The position numbers were made by a program, and so were the translations under genes. Shown piece after piece: positions 7,773 through 18,659 of a DNA stretch of 64,000 bases. A model generated the notes under the pieces. That model did no database searches, was not told the DNA's origin, and worked only from the letters and a program-made list of their open reading frames with translations. Source of the DNA: Macondimonas sp045864775 (GTDB lineage Bacteria > Pseudomonadota > Gammaproteobacteria > UBA5335); NCBI GenBank assembly GCA_045864775.1, contig BTVR01000002.1, positions 682,001-746,000 of the forward strand, in the 5' to 3' direction. Position 1 is the stretch's first letter, and the number at the start of each line of letters is the position of its first letter.

Positions 7773-8999
7773 ATGGCCAGCAATCAAGCCGTCAAGAACA
7801 CCCTGTTCGTCTGGGAAGGCAAGAACAAGAACGGCCAGACCGTCAAAGGGGTACAGAATGCCCCCAGCGAGGCCGTGATCCGGTCGCTGCTGCGCCGCCA
7901 GGGTATCAAGCCGACGGCCATCAAGAAGCAGAGCGGTCGCGCGGCGCGCAAGAACAAGCAGAAGATCAAGCCCGTCGACATCGCCATCTTCTCCCGCCAG
8001 CTCGCCACCATGATCGCGGCCGGGGTACCGCTGGTGCAGGCCTTGGACATCGTGGCGCGCGGCAACGAAAACCTGTCCATGCGCGAGCTGATCATGACCA
8101 TCCGCGCATCGATCGAAGGCGGTTCGTCCCTGTCCGAGGCGCTGGCCGAACAACCGATGTATTTCGACGACCTGTTCGTCAATCTGGTCAATGCCGGCGA
8201 AAAATCAGGCGCGCTCGAAACCCTGCTGGACAAGATCGCGACCTACAAGGAAAAGGCCGAGGCCATCAAGGCCAAGGTGCGCAAGGCGCTGACCTATCCC
8301 AGCGTGGTCACCATCGTGGCCTTCGTGGTGACCGGCATCCTGCTCTACTTCGTCGTCCCTCAGTTCGAAGGTCTGTTCAGCAGCTTCGGGGCGGATCTGC
8401 CGGCCTTCACGCGCATGGTCATCAATCTGTCGGAATTCGTGCAGAGCTGGTGGTGGATCATTCTGGGCTCCATCGCCGCGATCGTCGCCATCATCCGGTT
8501 CTTCAACCGCACCTCGCCGGAATTCCGGCGCGGACGCGACCGGCTGCTGCTGCGTATCCCCATCATCGGGAAGATCCTGCACAAGGCGGCACTGGCGCGA
8601 TTCACGCGCACGCTCTCGACCATGTTCGCCGCCGGCGTGCCGCTGGTGGAAGCGATGGAGTCGGTCGCCGGCGCGACCGGCAACATCGTGTTCCAGGAGG
8701 CCGTGATGAAGATGCGCGAGCAGGTTGCCACAGGTCAGCAGCTGCATCTCTCGATGCAGGAACGGACGGATCTGTTTCCCAATATGGCGGTACAGATGAT
8801 CGCCATCGGGGAGGAATCGGGCGCGTTGGACGACATGTCGGCGAAAGTGGCCGAGTTCTACGAAGCCGAGGTCGACAATCTCGTGGACAATCTCAGCACC
8901 CTGCTGGAGCCCATGATCATGGCCATCCTCGGCGTTCTGGTCGGCGGCCTCGTCACGGCGATGTACCTGCCGATCTTCCAAATGGGCAACGCCATCTGA
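7773..8999 (+). CDS. pilC: Type IV pilus inner-membrane platform protein PilC
   Basis: A 408-residue polytopic protein with two GspF/T2SSF repeats. Each has the pattern of a cytoplasmic helical bundle followed by membrane helices (FSRQLATMIAAGVPLVQAL in repeat 1, FTRTLSTMFAAGVPLVEAM in repeat 2). Hydrophobic segments lie near residues 170-190, 225-245 and 385-405. It anchors the motor ATPases and passes pilin into the growing fibre. It starts 10 bases after pilB and is followed by the prepilin peptidase, the usual pilBCD order. Length is normal for the family. Confidence 0.97.
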   Translation: MASNQAVKNTLFVWEGKNKNGQTVKGVQNAPSEAVIRSLLRRQGIKPTAIKKQSGRAARKNKQKIKPVDIAIFSRQLATMIAAGVPLVQALDIVARGNENLSMRELIMTIRASIEGGSSLSEALAEQPMYFDDLFVNLVNAGEKSGALETLLDKIATYKEKAEAIKAKVRKALTYPSVVTIVAFVVTGILLYFVVPQFEGLFSSFGADLPAFTRMVINLSEFVQSWWWIILGSIAAIVAIIRFFNRTSPEFRRGRDRLLLRIPIIGKILHKAALARFTRTLSTMFAAGVPLVEAMESVAGATGNIVFQEAVMKMREQVATGQQLHLSMQERTDLFPNMAVQMIAIGEESGALDDMSAKVAEFYEAEVDNLVDNLSTLLEPMIMAILGVLVGGLVTAMYLPIFQMGNAI

Positions 9000-9041
9000 T
9001 GCTGGCCCCCGCACGCCCACGAACCGAGGACCGGCATTCGC

Positions 9042-9920
9042 ATGGATGAGCTGTTGCACCTCCTGCAGACGCATGACGGTCTGCGCATCGCCGTGTTCGC
9101 CGTGTTCGGCCTGCTGGTCGGGAGCTTCCTGAACGTCGTCATCCTGCGCCTGCCGCCACGGCTGGCGTACCGCTGGCGTCAGGAGGCTCGCGAAACGCTT
9201 GATCTGCCCGCAGAGGCATCCGACACGGCTCCGCCGGGCATCGTACGCCCGCCCTCGCGCTGTCCCCATTGCCAGACGCTGCTGCGCCCCTGGCACAACA
9301 TCCCCGTGCTGAGCTATCTCGCGCTGCGCGGCCGCTGCGGCCATTGCGGCGCGCCGATCAGCCTGCGCTATCCATTGGTCGAGGGGCTCACTGCGCTCGC
9401 CTTTGCGCTCGTCGCCTGGCGCTTCGGCGCCGGCCCCGAGGCGCTGGGCGCGCTGACGCTCACCGCGCTGCTGATCGCGCTCGCGGGCATCGATCTGGAC
9501 CACCAGATCCTGCCGGATGGCCTCACGCTGCCGGGGCTCTGGCTCGGGCTGGTGTTCAACCTGCCCGCCACCTTCGCGCCGCTCGGCGAGGCGGTGATCG
9601 GCGCCATGGCGGGCTATCTCGCGCTGTGGAGCGTCTATCAGGCGTTTCGCCTCCTCACCGGCAAGGAAGGCATGGGCTACGGCGACTTCAAGCTGCTGGC
9701 ACTGCTCGGCGCCTGGCTGGGCTGGACCCACCTGCCGGGCGTCATTCTGATCGGCTCGATCGTCGGTGCGCTCGTCGGCACCGTCGCCCTGCGGCTCGCC
9801 GGGCGCGACCGCCAGACGCCCATCCCCTTCGGACCCTTTCTCGCCGCCGGCGGCTGGATCATGCTGATGGCCGGGGACCACCTGAATCGCGGCTACCTGC
9901 AGATGTCCGGCGTGGCGTAA
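9042..9920 (+). CDS. pilD: Prepilin leader peptidase / N-methyltransferase
   Basis: A 292-residue integral membrane aspartic protease that cleaves and N-methylates type IV prepilins and type II secretion pseudopilins. Two CxxC pairs (CPHC near 74 and CGHC near 99) form the cytoplasmic zinc domain. The two catalytic aspartates are in GIDLDHQ (near 149) and GYGDFK (near 212). The N-terminal GSFLNVVILRLP is typical. It closes the pilBCD group; coaE starts 35 bases later, the arrangement common in gammaproteobacteria. Confidence 0.97.
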   Translation: MDELLHLLQTHDGLRIAVFAVFGLLVGSFLNVVILRLPPRLAYRWRQEARETLDLPAEASDTAPPGIVRPPSRCPHCQTLLRPWHNIPVLSYLALRGRCGHCGAPISLRYPLVEGLTALAFALVAWRFGAGPEALGALTLTALLIALAGIDLDHQILPDGLTLPGLWLGLVFNLPATFAPLGEAVIGAMAGYLALWSVYQAFRLLTGKEGMGYGDFKLLALLGAWLGWTHLPGVILIGSIVGALVGTVALRLAGRDRQTPIPFGPFLAAGGWIMLMAGDHLNRGYLQMSGVA

Positions 9921-9955
9921 GCTTGCCCTTTTGCCAGGTTCGCGAGGGGCCGCAC

Positions 9956-10585
9956 ATGTTCATCGTCGGACTCACGGGCGGCATCGCCAGCGGCAAGTCC
10001 ACCGTCGCGGAGCGCTTCGCCCGCCACGGCGTGCCGGTCATCGATGCCGACGCGCTGGCTCGGCAGGTGGTCGAACCGGGCCAGCCGACGCTCGCGCGGC
10101 TGATCGAGACCTTCGGGCCCGACATTCTGGACGCGGACGGCCGGCTCGACCGGGAACGCCTGCGCCAACGCGTCTTCGCGGACGCCGAGCAGCGTCGCAC
10201 CCTCGACCGCATCATGCACCCGGCCATTGGTCTGGCCATGCAACAGGCCCTGCGCGCCGCACAAGGCCCTTATGTGATCCTCATGGTGCCGCTGCTGGTG
10301 GAAACCGGCCAGCACCGCATGGTGAACCGCGTGCTGGTCGTGGACGTGCCCGAGGCCGTGCAGATCGAGCGGCTGATGGCGCGCGACGGGAGCGATGCCG
10401 ATCAGGCCGCTGCCATCCTCGCCGCGCAGGCCAGTCGCGCCCAACGCTTGGCAGCGGCGCACGATATCGTGAACAATGCCGGTTTACCCGACGCGCTCGA
10501 TGCTGCGGTCGACCGCCTGCACGCCGCCTACAGGGCCATGGCCGTCGACTCCAAGGCCCGCGAGAGTCGCCTGTCGCTGCCATGA
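9956..10585 (+). CDS. coaE: Dephospho-CoA kinase
   Basis: A 209-residue P-loop kinase that performs the last step of coenzyme A synthesis, phosphorylating the 3'-OH of dephospho-CoA. The Walker A GGIASGKST is at about 8-16, followed by DADALARQVVEPG, HPAI and the lid VPLLVETG. The ATG has GAGGGG about 8 bases upstream and gives the canonical MFIVGLTGGIASGKS start. It lies between pilD and zapD, the usual gammaproteobacterial neighbourhood. Confidence 0.97.
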   Translation: MFIVGLTGGIASGKSTVAERFARHGVPVIDADALARQVVEPGQPTLARLIETFGPDILDADGRLDRERLRQRVFADAEQRRTLDRIMHPAIGLAMQQALRAAQGPYVILMVPLLVETGQHRMVNRVLVVDVPEAVQIERLMARDGSDADQAAAILAAQASRAQRLAAAHDIVNNAGLPDALDAAVDRLHAAYRAMAVDSKARESRLSLP

Positions 10586-10626
10586 CGCCCCACCGGCGCC
10601 GACCCGCCTGCTGATCCCGAGGCACC

Positions 10627-11388
10627 GTGCATTTCGAACATCCCCTCAACGAGCGCATGCGCAAGTTCCTTCGGCTCGAGTTCGTGCTCGCGCAGGCGCG
10701 CCATACGCTCCACGGTCGCACGGCGTGGGATACACGGGCGACGCTGTCCCATCTGCTCGAGATTCTGGACACCCTGGGGCGAGGCGACATCAAGGGCGAA
10801 CTCATCGCGGAACTGGAACGCCACAGCCTCGCCCTCGAACGGCTGCGGCAGCGCGAGGCGGTCGACCAAGCCCAATTGGCCGAGGTGACCGCGCGCGTGC
10901 GGCAGTTCCTGGACCGGCTGCATGGCTTTCCAGGCCAACCGGGCCAAGCGTTGCGGCACCACGATCTGCTGAACATGTTCCGGCAGCGGGCCGCCATCCC
11001 CGGCGGCGCGGCGCCGTTCGACCTGCCCGCCCTGCATTGCTGGCTGCAGCAACCGCACGAACAGCGCCAGAGCCAGCTCGAGAACTGGCTGGGCCAGTTC
11101 GACCTGCTGGCCGAATGCGTCGAGCTGAACAACCGGCTGGTGCGCGAAACCGCGCGCCGCAGTCAGGAAATCGCTCATCAGGGTTGCTTCGAGCAGAGTA
11201 TGGACGCCGACCGATCGTGCCAGTTGCTGCGCATCAGCCTTGCGGCCGACAGTCAGCTTTTCCCGGAAGTGAGCGCCGGGCGCCACCGGCTCACGATCCG
11301 TTTCATGCACCAGCCGGACCTGTCGCAGCGCGTCGTGCTGTGCCGGGACAACGTGCCTTTCCGGCTTGCCTACTGCGGCATCTCATGA
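10627..11388 (+). CDS. zapD: Cell division protein ZapD (FtsZ-associated)
   Basis: A 253-residue protein starting at GTG, with GAGG five bases upstream. The N-terminus FEHPLNERMRKFLRLEF is the ZapD signature. ZapD binds the C-terminus of FtsZ and bundles protofilaments at the midcell ring. The all-helical first part and beta-rich second part (LTIRFMHQPDL near the end) match the family and its usual length of 245-255. Its stop overlaps the yacG start (ATGA). Confidence 0.94.
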   Translation: MHFEHPLNERMRKFLRLEFVLAQARHTLHGRTAWDTRATLSHLLEILDTLGRGDIKGELIAELERHSLALERLRQREAVDQAQLAEVTARVRQFLDRLHGFPGQPGQALRHHDLLNMFRQRAAIPGGAAPFDLPALHCWLQQPHEQRQSQLENWLGQFDLLAECVELNNRLVRETARRSQEIAHQGCFEQSMDADRSCQLLRISLAADSQLFPEVSAGRHRLTIRFMHQPDLSQRVVLCRDNVPFRLAYCGIS

Positions 11389-11597
11389 AGCACGGAGATG
11401 CCACCCGCGGACTGCGCTGTCCCCGTTGCGGAACGATCGTTCCGGCTGCGGGCAACGCGTTCCGGCCGTTTTGCAGCGAGCGCTGCAAGCTGATCGACCT
11501 CGGCGCCTGGCTGGGCGAGAGCTACCGCATCCCGGCCGAGCACCCGCCCGAGTCCGCCGGCGAGCCCGGCGACCCGAACCCACCCGAACCGAATTGA
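11385..11597 (+). CDS. yacG: DNA gyrase inhibitor YacG (zinc-ribbon)
   Basis: A 70-residue protein. Four cysteines in CPRC and CSERC form the zinc site, followed by the conserved LIDLGAWLGESYRIP. The Pro/Glu-rich tail is disordered and typical. YacG binds GyrB and inhibits gyrase. The ATG overlaps the zapD stop by 4 bases, so the two genes are translationally coupled; the order coaE-zapD-yacG is conserved in gammaproteobacteria. Confidence 0.94.
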   Translation: MKHGDATRGLRCPRCGTIVPAAGNAFRPFCSERCKLIDLGAWLGESYRIPAEHPPESAGEPGDPNPPEPN

Positions 11598-11613
11598 CAC
11601 CCGAGCGCGCGCC

Positions 11614-11895
11614 ATGGGCTTGAGATTTCAGAAACGCATCCGGATCGCCCCCGGCCTGACGCTCAACCTCAGCAAGCGCGGGGTGTCGTTGTCGGTGGGC
11701 CGCCGCGGCGCGACGCTCAACGTCGGCGCGCCCGGTGGTCCGCGCGCCACCGTCGGCCTGCCCGGCAGCGGGCTCTCTTACTCGGTGCGGCTGCACCGGT
11801 TGCGCGCCTGGGCAACGGCACACCCGGTGCTGGCCGGCGTGCTGAGCCTCGCCCTGGTGCTGGGCGTGGTGCTCGCGCTCGGGCTGTCTCGCTGA
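11614..11895 (+). CDS. DUF4236-family protein with C-terminal membrane helix
   Basis: A 93-residue protein. The first 60 residues carry the DUF4236 pattern (GLRFQKRIRIAPGLTLNLSK, then a SLSVGRRGATLNVG segment), a Gly-rich beta repeat. Residues about 70-91 (AHPVLAGVLSLALVLGVVL) form a single membrane helix. It starts 16 bases after yacG and is probably co-transcribed. The family has no known function. The start ATG fits the family N-terminus MGLRFxK, although no strong Shine-Dalgarno sequence is visible. Confidence 0.8.
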   Translation: MGLRFQKRIRIAPGLTLNLSKRGVSLSVGRRGATLNVGAPGGPRATVGLPGSGLSYSVRLHRLRAWATAHPVLAGVLSLALVLGVVLALGLSR

Positions 11896-11977
11896 GCGCC
11901 GCCAGCCGCCTCATCGAGGCCATACGGGCGCCGCTTGCCAGCGGGTAGAATCAGCAGAACCCCCTCCGGAGCGCTCG

Positions 11978-12916
11978 ATGAGCACCGCGACATCTGCCGA
12001 GCAAAACGCGCGCCTGCTGCGCTTGGCCAGCAACGCGTCGGTGGCCACCGCCGTCGTGCTGATCCTGGTCAAGGCAGGGGCCTGGGTGCTGACCGACTCG
12101 GTCGCCCTCCTGGCATCCCTGGTCGATTCGATGATGGATTCGGCCGCGTCGCTCATCAATCTCCTGGCCATCCGCTACGCGCTGGTACCGGCCGATGAGG
12201 AGCACCGCTTCGGCCATGGCAAGGCCGAAGCCCTGGCCGGTCTGGGTCAGGCGATGTTCATCGCCGGCTCGTCGGTGTTTCTGGTGCTGGAAGCCGTCGA
12301 TCGGCTGGTGCATCCGGTGCCCGTCACGGACACCGCCACGGGCATCGCCGTGATGGCGTTCAGCATCGCGGTGACCCTGGCGCTGATCGCCCTGCAGCGC
12401 CACACCATCCGCCGCACCGGCTCCACGGCTATCCGCGCCGACTCCCTGCACTACCTCAGCGACCTGACGGTGAACCTCAGCATCATCCTCGCGCTGCTCG
12501 CCGCCTCGGCCGGCTACGGGTCGCTCGATGCCTGGGCCGGCATCGCGATCGCCGCCTACATCCTCTACAGCGCCTGGCATATCGCCCGGGACGCCTTTCA
12601 TCACCTGCTGGACCGCGAAGTGGACGGCGCCGTGCGCGAGACGATCCTGGCGCTGGCACACCAGCCGGAGGAGGTACGCGGCGTGCATGATCTGCGCACC
12701 CGTCAGTCGGGCCAGCAGATGTTCGTGCAGATCCACCTCGAGATGAGCCGCGATCTGCCGCTCTGGCAGGCGCACCGGGCGGCGGAGTGGGTGGAAACGG
12801 CGGTGCGCGCGCGTTTTCCCGGCAGCGACGTCATCGCTCACCAGGACCCGTGGCCGATGTTGCCGAGCGACGAGGAACTCCCCATGCCCCTCGCCGAGCC
12901 ACCGCCCCGACGCTAG
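11978..12916 (+). CDS. fieF: Cation diffusion facilitator (FieF-type Zn/Fe exporter)
   Basis: A 312-residue CDF transporter with about six membrane helices in residues 1-210 and a cytoplasmic metal-binding domain after that. Metal-site motifs are DSMMDSAAS in helix 2 and RADSLHYLSD in helix 5; the interhelix motif EHRFGHGKAEALAGL is strongly FieF-like. It exports Zn(II) or Fe(II) using the proton gradient. It stands alone: a 70-base gap separates it from the DUF4236 gene, and about 220 bases without visible features follow before the convergent hemL. Confidence 0.92.
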   Translation: MSTATSAEQNARLLRLASNASVATAVVLILVKAGAWVLTDSVALLASLVDSMMDSAASLINLLAIRYALVPADEEHRFGHGKAEALAGLGQAMFIAGSSVFLVLEAVDRLVHPVPVTDTATGIAVMAFSIAVTLALIALQRHTIRRTGSTAIRADSLHYLSDLTVNLSIILALLAASAGYGSLDAWAGIAIAAYILYSAWHIARDAFHHLLDREVDGAVRETILALAHQPEEVRGVHDLRTRQSGQQMFVQIHLEMSRDLPLWQAHRAAEWVETAVRARFPGSDVIAHQDPWPMLPSDEELPMPLAEPPPRR

Positions 12917-13140
12917 CGGCATCCTGAAAGCCCGCCGAAATCCAGGCGAAGGGCGCAGGCGCCTCGGCTCATCGAGCGCGGCTGCCTAAGCGGCATCGCT
13001 GGGCCCATTCAGGGCAGATCGCGCACAAGCGCTGGGCTCATTGACGGTCAGTGCGTGTCCCCAGGCCGATTCAGCGGCGCCGCGATGAACCCACGCCGAT
13101 AGGGAGCGTGCCGCAGCCGCGAGTCAGGCGACGCGCGGGC

Positions 13141-14430
13141 TCACGTGGCGGCGAGTTCGCGGAACGTCTCGTCCGCCGCCAGCAACGTCGCCGCCAGTTC
13201 GCCTTCGCCGTGCATGGCCGAGACGAACCCCGCCTCGAAGGCCGAAGGCGCGAGGTACACGCCACGGTCCAGCATGCCGTGAAAAAACCGCTTGAAGCGC
13301 GCCACGTCGCAGGCCATGACGTCCTCGAAATAGCGCACGTCCGCCTTATCCGTGAAAAACAGCCCGAACATGCCGCCCACGGCGTGGGTGGCGAGCGCGA
13401 TCCCGTGCGCCGCCGCCCGCTCGGCGAGGCCGTCGACCAGCCGCTGGGTCATGTTTTCCAGCCGCTCGAAGAAGCCCGGCTGGCCGAGGATGTTCAAGGT
13501 CGCGAGCCCCGCCGTCATCGCCAGCGGATTGCCGGACAGCGTGCCCGCCTGATAGACCGGGCCGTCCGGCGCGAGCTGGTTCATCAGATCGGCCCGGCCG
13601 CCAAAGGCGCCGACCGGCATGCCGCCGCCGATGACCTTGCCCAGCGTGGTGAGATCGGGCCGCACGCCGTAGCGCGCCTGCGCCCCGCCGAGCGCCACCC
13701 GAAAGCCGGTCATCACCTCATCGAAGATCAGCACGCTGCCGTGCTCGTCGCACAGCGCGCGCAAACCGGCGAGAAAGCCGTCGACCGGCGGCACGCAGTT
13801 CATGTTGCCCGCCACCGGCTCGACGATGACCGCCGCGATCTCCGCCCCCCATTGCGCGAAAGCCTCGCGCACGGTGGACAAGTCGTTGTAGCGCAGGGTC
13901 AGCGTCTGCGCCGCCAGCGCCGCCGGGACACCCGGGGAGGTCGGCACGCCCAGCGTCAGGGCGCCGGAACCGGCCTTGACCAGCAGGCTGTCGGCGTGGC
14001 CGTGATAGCAGCCTTCGAACTTCACGATCCTGTCGCGTCCCGTGGCGCCGCGCGCCAGGCGGATGGCGCTCATGGTGGCCTCGGTGCCGGAGTTGACGAA
14101 GCGCACCTTCTCGATCGACGGCATGAGTTGGCACACCCGCCGCGCGAGCTGGGTTTCCAGCGCCGTCGGCGCGCCGAAGCTGAGGCCCCGGGCCGCCGCC
14201 TGCTGCACCGCACCGACCACCTCGGGATGGGCATGGCCGACGATCATCGGCCCCCAGGACCCGACGTAGTCGACGTAGCGCCGCCCGGCCGCGTCCACCA
14301 CATAGGCGCCCTGCGCGCGCTCGATGAAGACCGGCGTTCCGCCCACGCCGCGAAAGGCGCGTACCGGCGAGTCCACGCCGCCCGGAATGTAACGCTGCGC
14401 TTCTTCGAACAAGGCTTCGGAACTGGGCAT
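13141..14430 (-). CDS. hemL: Glutamate-1-semialdehyde 2,1-aminomutase
   Basis: A 429-residue class III PLP aminotransferase that converts glutamate-1-semialdehyde to 5-aminolevulinate, a committed step of heme and cobalamin synthesis in bacteria using the C5 route. The PLP lysine is in TTLGKVIGGGMPVGAFGG. Other marks are GGVDSPVRAF at the N-terminus, VNSGTEATMSAIRLAR and FEGCYHGH. Length is standard. The gene starts 2 bases after the thiE stop, so it is the last gene of a thiD-thiE-hemL unit, a pairing common in gammaproteobacteria. Confidence 0.97.
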   Translation of the reverse strand: MPSSEALFEEAQRYIPGGVDSPVRAFRGVGGTPVFIERAQGAYVVDAAGRRYVDYVGSWGPMIVGHAHPEVVGAVQQAAARGLSFGAPTALETQLARRVCQLMPSIEKVRFVNSGTEATMSAIRLARGATGRDRIVKFEGCYHGHADSLLVKAGSGALTLGVPTSPGVPAALAAQTLTLRYNDLSTVREAFAQWGAEIAAVIVEPVAGNMNCVPPVDGFLAGLRALCDEHGSVLIFDEVMTGFRVALGGAQARYGVRPDLTTLGKVIGGGMPVGAFGGRADLMNQLAPDGPVYQAGTLSGNPLAMTAGLATLNILGQPGFFERLENMTQRLVDGLAERAAAHGIALATHAVGGMFGLFFTDKADVRYFEDVMACDVARFKRFFHGMLDRGVYLAPSAFEAGFVSAMHGEGELAATLLAADETFRELAAT

Positions 14431-14432
14431 GA

Positions 14433-15098
14433 TCAGGCTCCTGTGGGCAAAGATGCGGCCGCGGATGCGGCAAACCGTTCGGCATAGGCGCGCGCCCGCG
14501 CCGCCGGATCGGCGCCGGACAGGCCGCCGATGACCGCGACCAGATCGGCGCCGGCCGCGATGAGCACCGGCGCATTATCGGGCGTGATGCCGCCGATGGC
14601 GACGATCGGCACCGGCAGCGCCACCCGAGCCGCATGCAGCACCTCGATCGGCGCCGGCGGCGCGTCGGGCTTGGTGGCGGAGGCGAAAAAGCGCCCGAAG
14701 GCGACGTAATCGGCGCCCTGCGCGACCGCGGCGCGCGCCCGATCGAGATCGGCGTAACAGCTCACCCCGATCAGCGCTCCCGCGCCGAGCTGCGCCCGCG
14801 CCTGCGCCGGGTCGACGTCGTCGCGGCCCAGATGCACCCCATCGGCGCCCACGGCGGTGGCAAGCGCGACGTCGTCGTTGATCAGAAGCGGCACCCCGCC
14901 GGCGCGGCAGGCCCCCTGCAAGGCCTCCACCTCCGCCATGCGGCGATCGATATCGCGGCCCTTGTCCCGGTATTGCACCACCCGCGCGCCACCGGCGATC
15001 CAGGCCGCCACCCGCTCGGCCAGGGCCGCTGCCGAGGGCGCACCACTCGTAATCGCATACAACCCGCACACCGGCCAGCGCCGCGCGGGTTCAGCCAT
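14433..15098 (-). CDS. thiE: Thiamine phosphate synthase
   Basis: A 221-residue TIM-barrel enzyme joining HMP-PP and thiazole phosphate to thiamine monophosphate. Phosphate and substrate motifs are visible: VVQYRDKGRD, LLINDDVALA, GVHLGRDD, IGVSCY, YVAFGRFFASATKP and VAIGGITPDNA. The ATG chosen (MAEPARRWPVCGLYAI) overlaps the thiD 3' end by 8 bases; a longer frame would run through thiD and is not supported. It lies in a tight operon between thiD and hemL. Confidence 0.95.
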   Translation of the reverse strand: MAEPARRWPVCGLYAITSGAPSAAALAERVAAWIAGGARVVQYRDKGRDIDRRMAEVEALQGACRAGGVPLLINDDVALATAVGADGVHLGRDDVDPAQARAQLGAGALIGVSCYADLDRARAAVAQGADYVAFGRFFASATKPDAPPAPIEVLHAARVALPVPIVAIGGITPDNAPVLIAAGADLVAVIGGLSGADPAARARAYAERFAASAAASLPTGA

Positions 15099-15888
15099 GG
15101 CCGACGTCATCGCGCAGCCAGCGCCGGGGAATCGCCGCGCCGCGGCCGGGATGAAACGCCGCCTCCAAGGTGCGGGCCACATAAGCCTGCGCCCGCTCGG
15201 CGGCGAGCGGCACCGGCTCCCCCAGCGCCAGCCGCGCCGCCAGCGCCGCCGCCAGCGTGCAGCCAGAACCATGGAACGGGCCCGGCAAGCGCGGCCATGT
15301 GAACACCTGCGCACCCTCGGGACCATGCAGACGGTTTTCGACCTGCGCGCCCGGTTCATCGCCGCCGGTCACCAGCACATAGCGGGCGCCCAGCGCACGC
15401 AGCGCCTCGGCGCAGGCGGCGAGATCGTCCGCGCCGGCCAGGGTGCGCGCTTCGGGAGCGTTGGGGGTCAGCACCGTGGTGCGCGGCAACAAGGCTTCGC
15501 GCACCGCCGGGATGAGGTCGTCGGCCGCGAGCCGCCCGCCGCCGGTCGCCACCAGCACCGGATCGGTCACCACCCGAATCGCCGGATAGCGAGCGAGCAG
15601 CGTCGCCACCGCCGTCACGATCGCGCCGGTGCCGAGCAGACCCAGCTTGATCGCCGCCACCGGCTGATCGGCCAGCACCGCCTCGGCCTGCGCGATGATC
15701 AACTCCGGGGCGACCGCCTCGACGCGGCGAACGTTGGCCGTGTCCTGCACCGTCAGGCAGGTGATCGCCACGGCCGCGTGTACGCCCTGCGCCGCGATGG
15801 CTTCGATATCGGCTTGCTGACCGGCGCCGCCGCTCGGGTCGTGTCCGGAGAGCACCAGCACCGTGGGGGGGGAAGAAGGTTGCGTCAT
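15091..15888 (-). CDS. thiD: Hydroxymethylpyrimidine/phosphomethylpyrimidine kinase
   Basis: A 265-residue ribokinase-fold kinase that phosphorylates HMP and HMP-P for thiamine synthesis. Key motifs are SGHDPSGGAGQQADIE at the N-terminus, KLGLLGTG, VLTPNAPEA and the anion-hole motif GSGCTLAAALAARLALG near the end, with the catalytic Asp region replaced in part by FHGSGCT. It is the first gene of thiD-thiE-hemL. No TPP riboswitch is apparent in the 150 bases upstream. Confidence 0.95.
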   Translation of the reverse strand: MTQPSSPPTVLVLSGHDPSGGAGQQADIEAIAAQGVHAAVAITCLTVQDTANVRRVEAVAPELIIAQAEAVLADQPVAAIKLGLLGTGAIVTAVATLLARYPAIRVVTDPVLVATGGGRLAADDLIPAVREALLPRTTVLTPNAPEARTLAGADDLAACAEALRALGARYVLVTGGDEPGAQVENRLHGPEGAQVFTWPRLPGPFHGSGCTLAAALAARLALGEPVPLAAERAQAYVARTLEAAFHPGRGAAIPRRWLRDDVGHG

Positions 15889-16039
15889 AGAGACCGGAGT
15901 CTATCACCCGCCGCTGCGCGTCCGGCGGCATAGCGACGGGCCAGCCCAGTGCGGCACGCATCCCAGCCGCGCCTCCCTCGACTATGCTTGAATCGTCGAC
16001 ATCCAAGCCGGCAGCGCCGGATCAGCCGAGGAGCGAACC

Positions 16040-16222
16040 ATGCGAGCAGTCATCCGGATCATCGGCATCCTGGCCCTGTTGCTGGGCATCTGGTGGATTC
16101 TGCAGGGCACCGGGCTCGCGCCGGTCGGCTTCATGGCCAACCAGATGCCGTGGGCCTATCGCGGCATCGGTCTCGTCGTCACCGGGGCGGCGCTGCTGCT
16201 CTTCGCGCGCCAAAAGCGGTAG
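16040..16222 (+). CDS. Small two-helix membrane protein
   Basis: A 60-residue protein, nearly all hydrophobic, with two predicted helices (IIGILALLLGIWWILQGTG, about 6-24, and YRGIGLVVTGAALLLFA, about 40-56) joined by a short loop containing FMANQMPWAYRG. Small proteins with this pattern are widespread in proteobacteria with no known function. The start has GAGCGAACC upstream (weak GAG). It stands alone, divergent from thiD and just ahead of the atypical 16223-20065 island. Confidence 0.7.
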   Translation: MRAVIRIIGILALLLGIWWILQGTGLAPVGFMANQMPWAYRGIGLVVTGAALLLFARQKR

Positions 16223-16321
16223 CATTCGGACGCGACCCAGATTCGGCCCGGCTCACGCTGCGTCCCGGAGTTTGCTCATCGACACTCCTACCAGTAGTGC
16301 AAATCGTCGAGATGGAGCTAG

Positions 16322-16579
16322 CGCCACACGGGATCAACTCCGGCCAGAGATCACCGAAATGGACTACGACATGCGCGACGGCGTCTTCGGACAAAGCTGC
16401 GCGCCGCCATAGCCGAATACATTCTTGCGCAAACGGAGGGTCTACTGCTCCCCGGATCACTCTCTGCGCGATTACGATTCAGTCTCTGGTCGAAAGACCA
16501 CCTGGCACTGTATGGCGTCACGAACGCCGTGTTGGCACCGAACTACCGTTCATCTGACCAAAACGAGGGAAAGCAATAG
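16322..16579 (+). pseudogene. Possible 3' remnant of a degraded gene ahead of the helicase
   Basis: This stretch reads protein-like but has no start codon in frame: a TAG lies just before it (16319-16321). The frame then gives LRAAIAEYILAQTEG and further on SLWSKDHLALYGVTNAV, ending with a TAG at 16577-16579, one base before the helicase GTG. Another frame just upstream (about 16310-16385) also reads plausibly (RPEITEMDYDMRDG), so a single frameshift near 16386-16395 could join the two. Ending at the helicase start suggests a former operon partner. The base composition is less GC-rich than the flanking genes. It could also be chance. Confidence 0.3.
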
Positions 16580-16580
16580 C

Positions 16581-18655
<2,075 letters not shown>

Positions 18656-18659
<4 letters not shown>

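Noticed and set aside
6077..7783. 568-codon minus-strand frame opposite pilB
   Set aside because: It is a shadow frame caused by codon bias; Asp/His/Val-rich composition and no family features.
15889..16039. TPP riboswitch upstream of thiD
   Set aside because: I looked for the CTGAGA...ACCTG core on the minus strand and found no convincing match.
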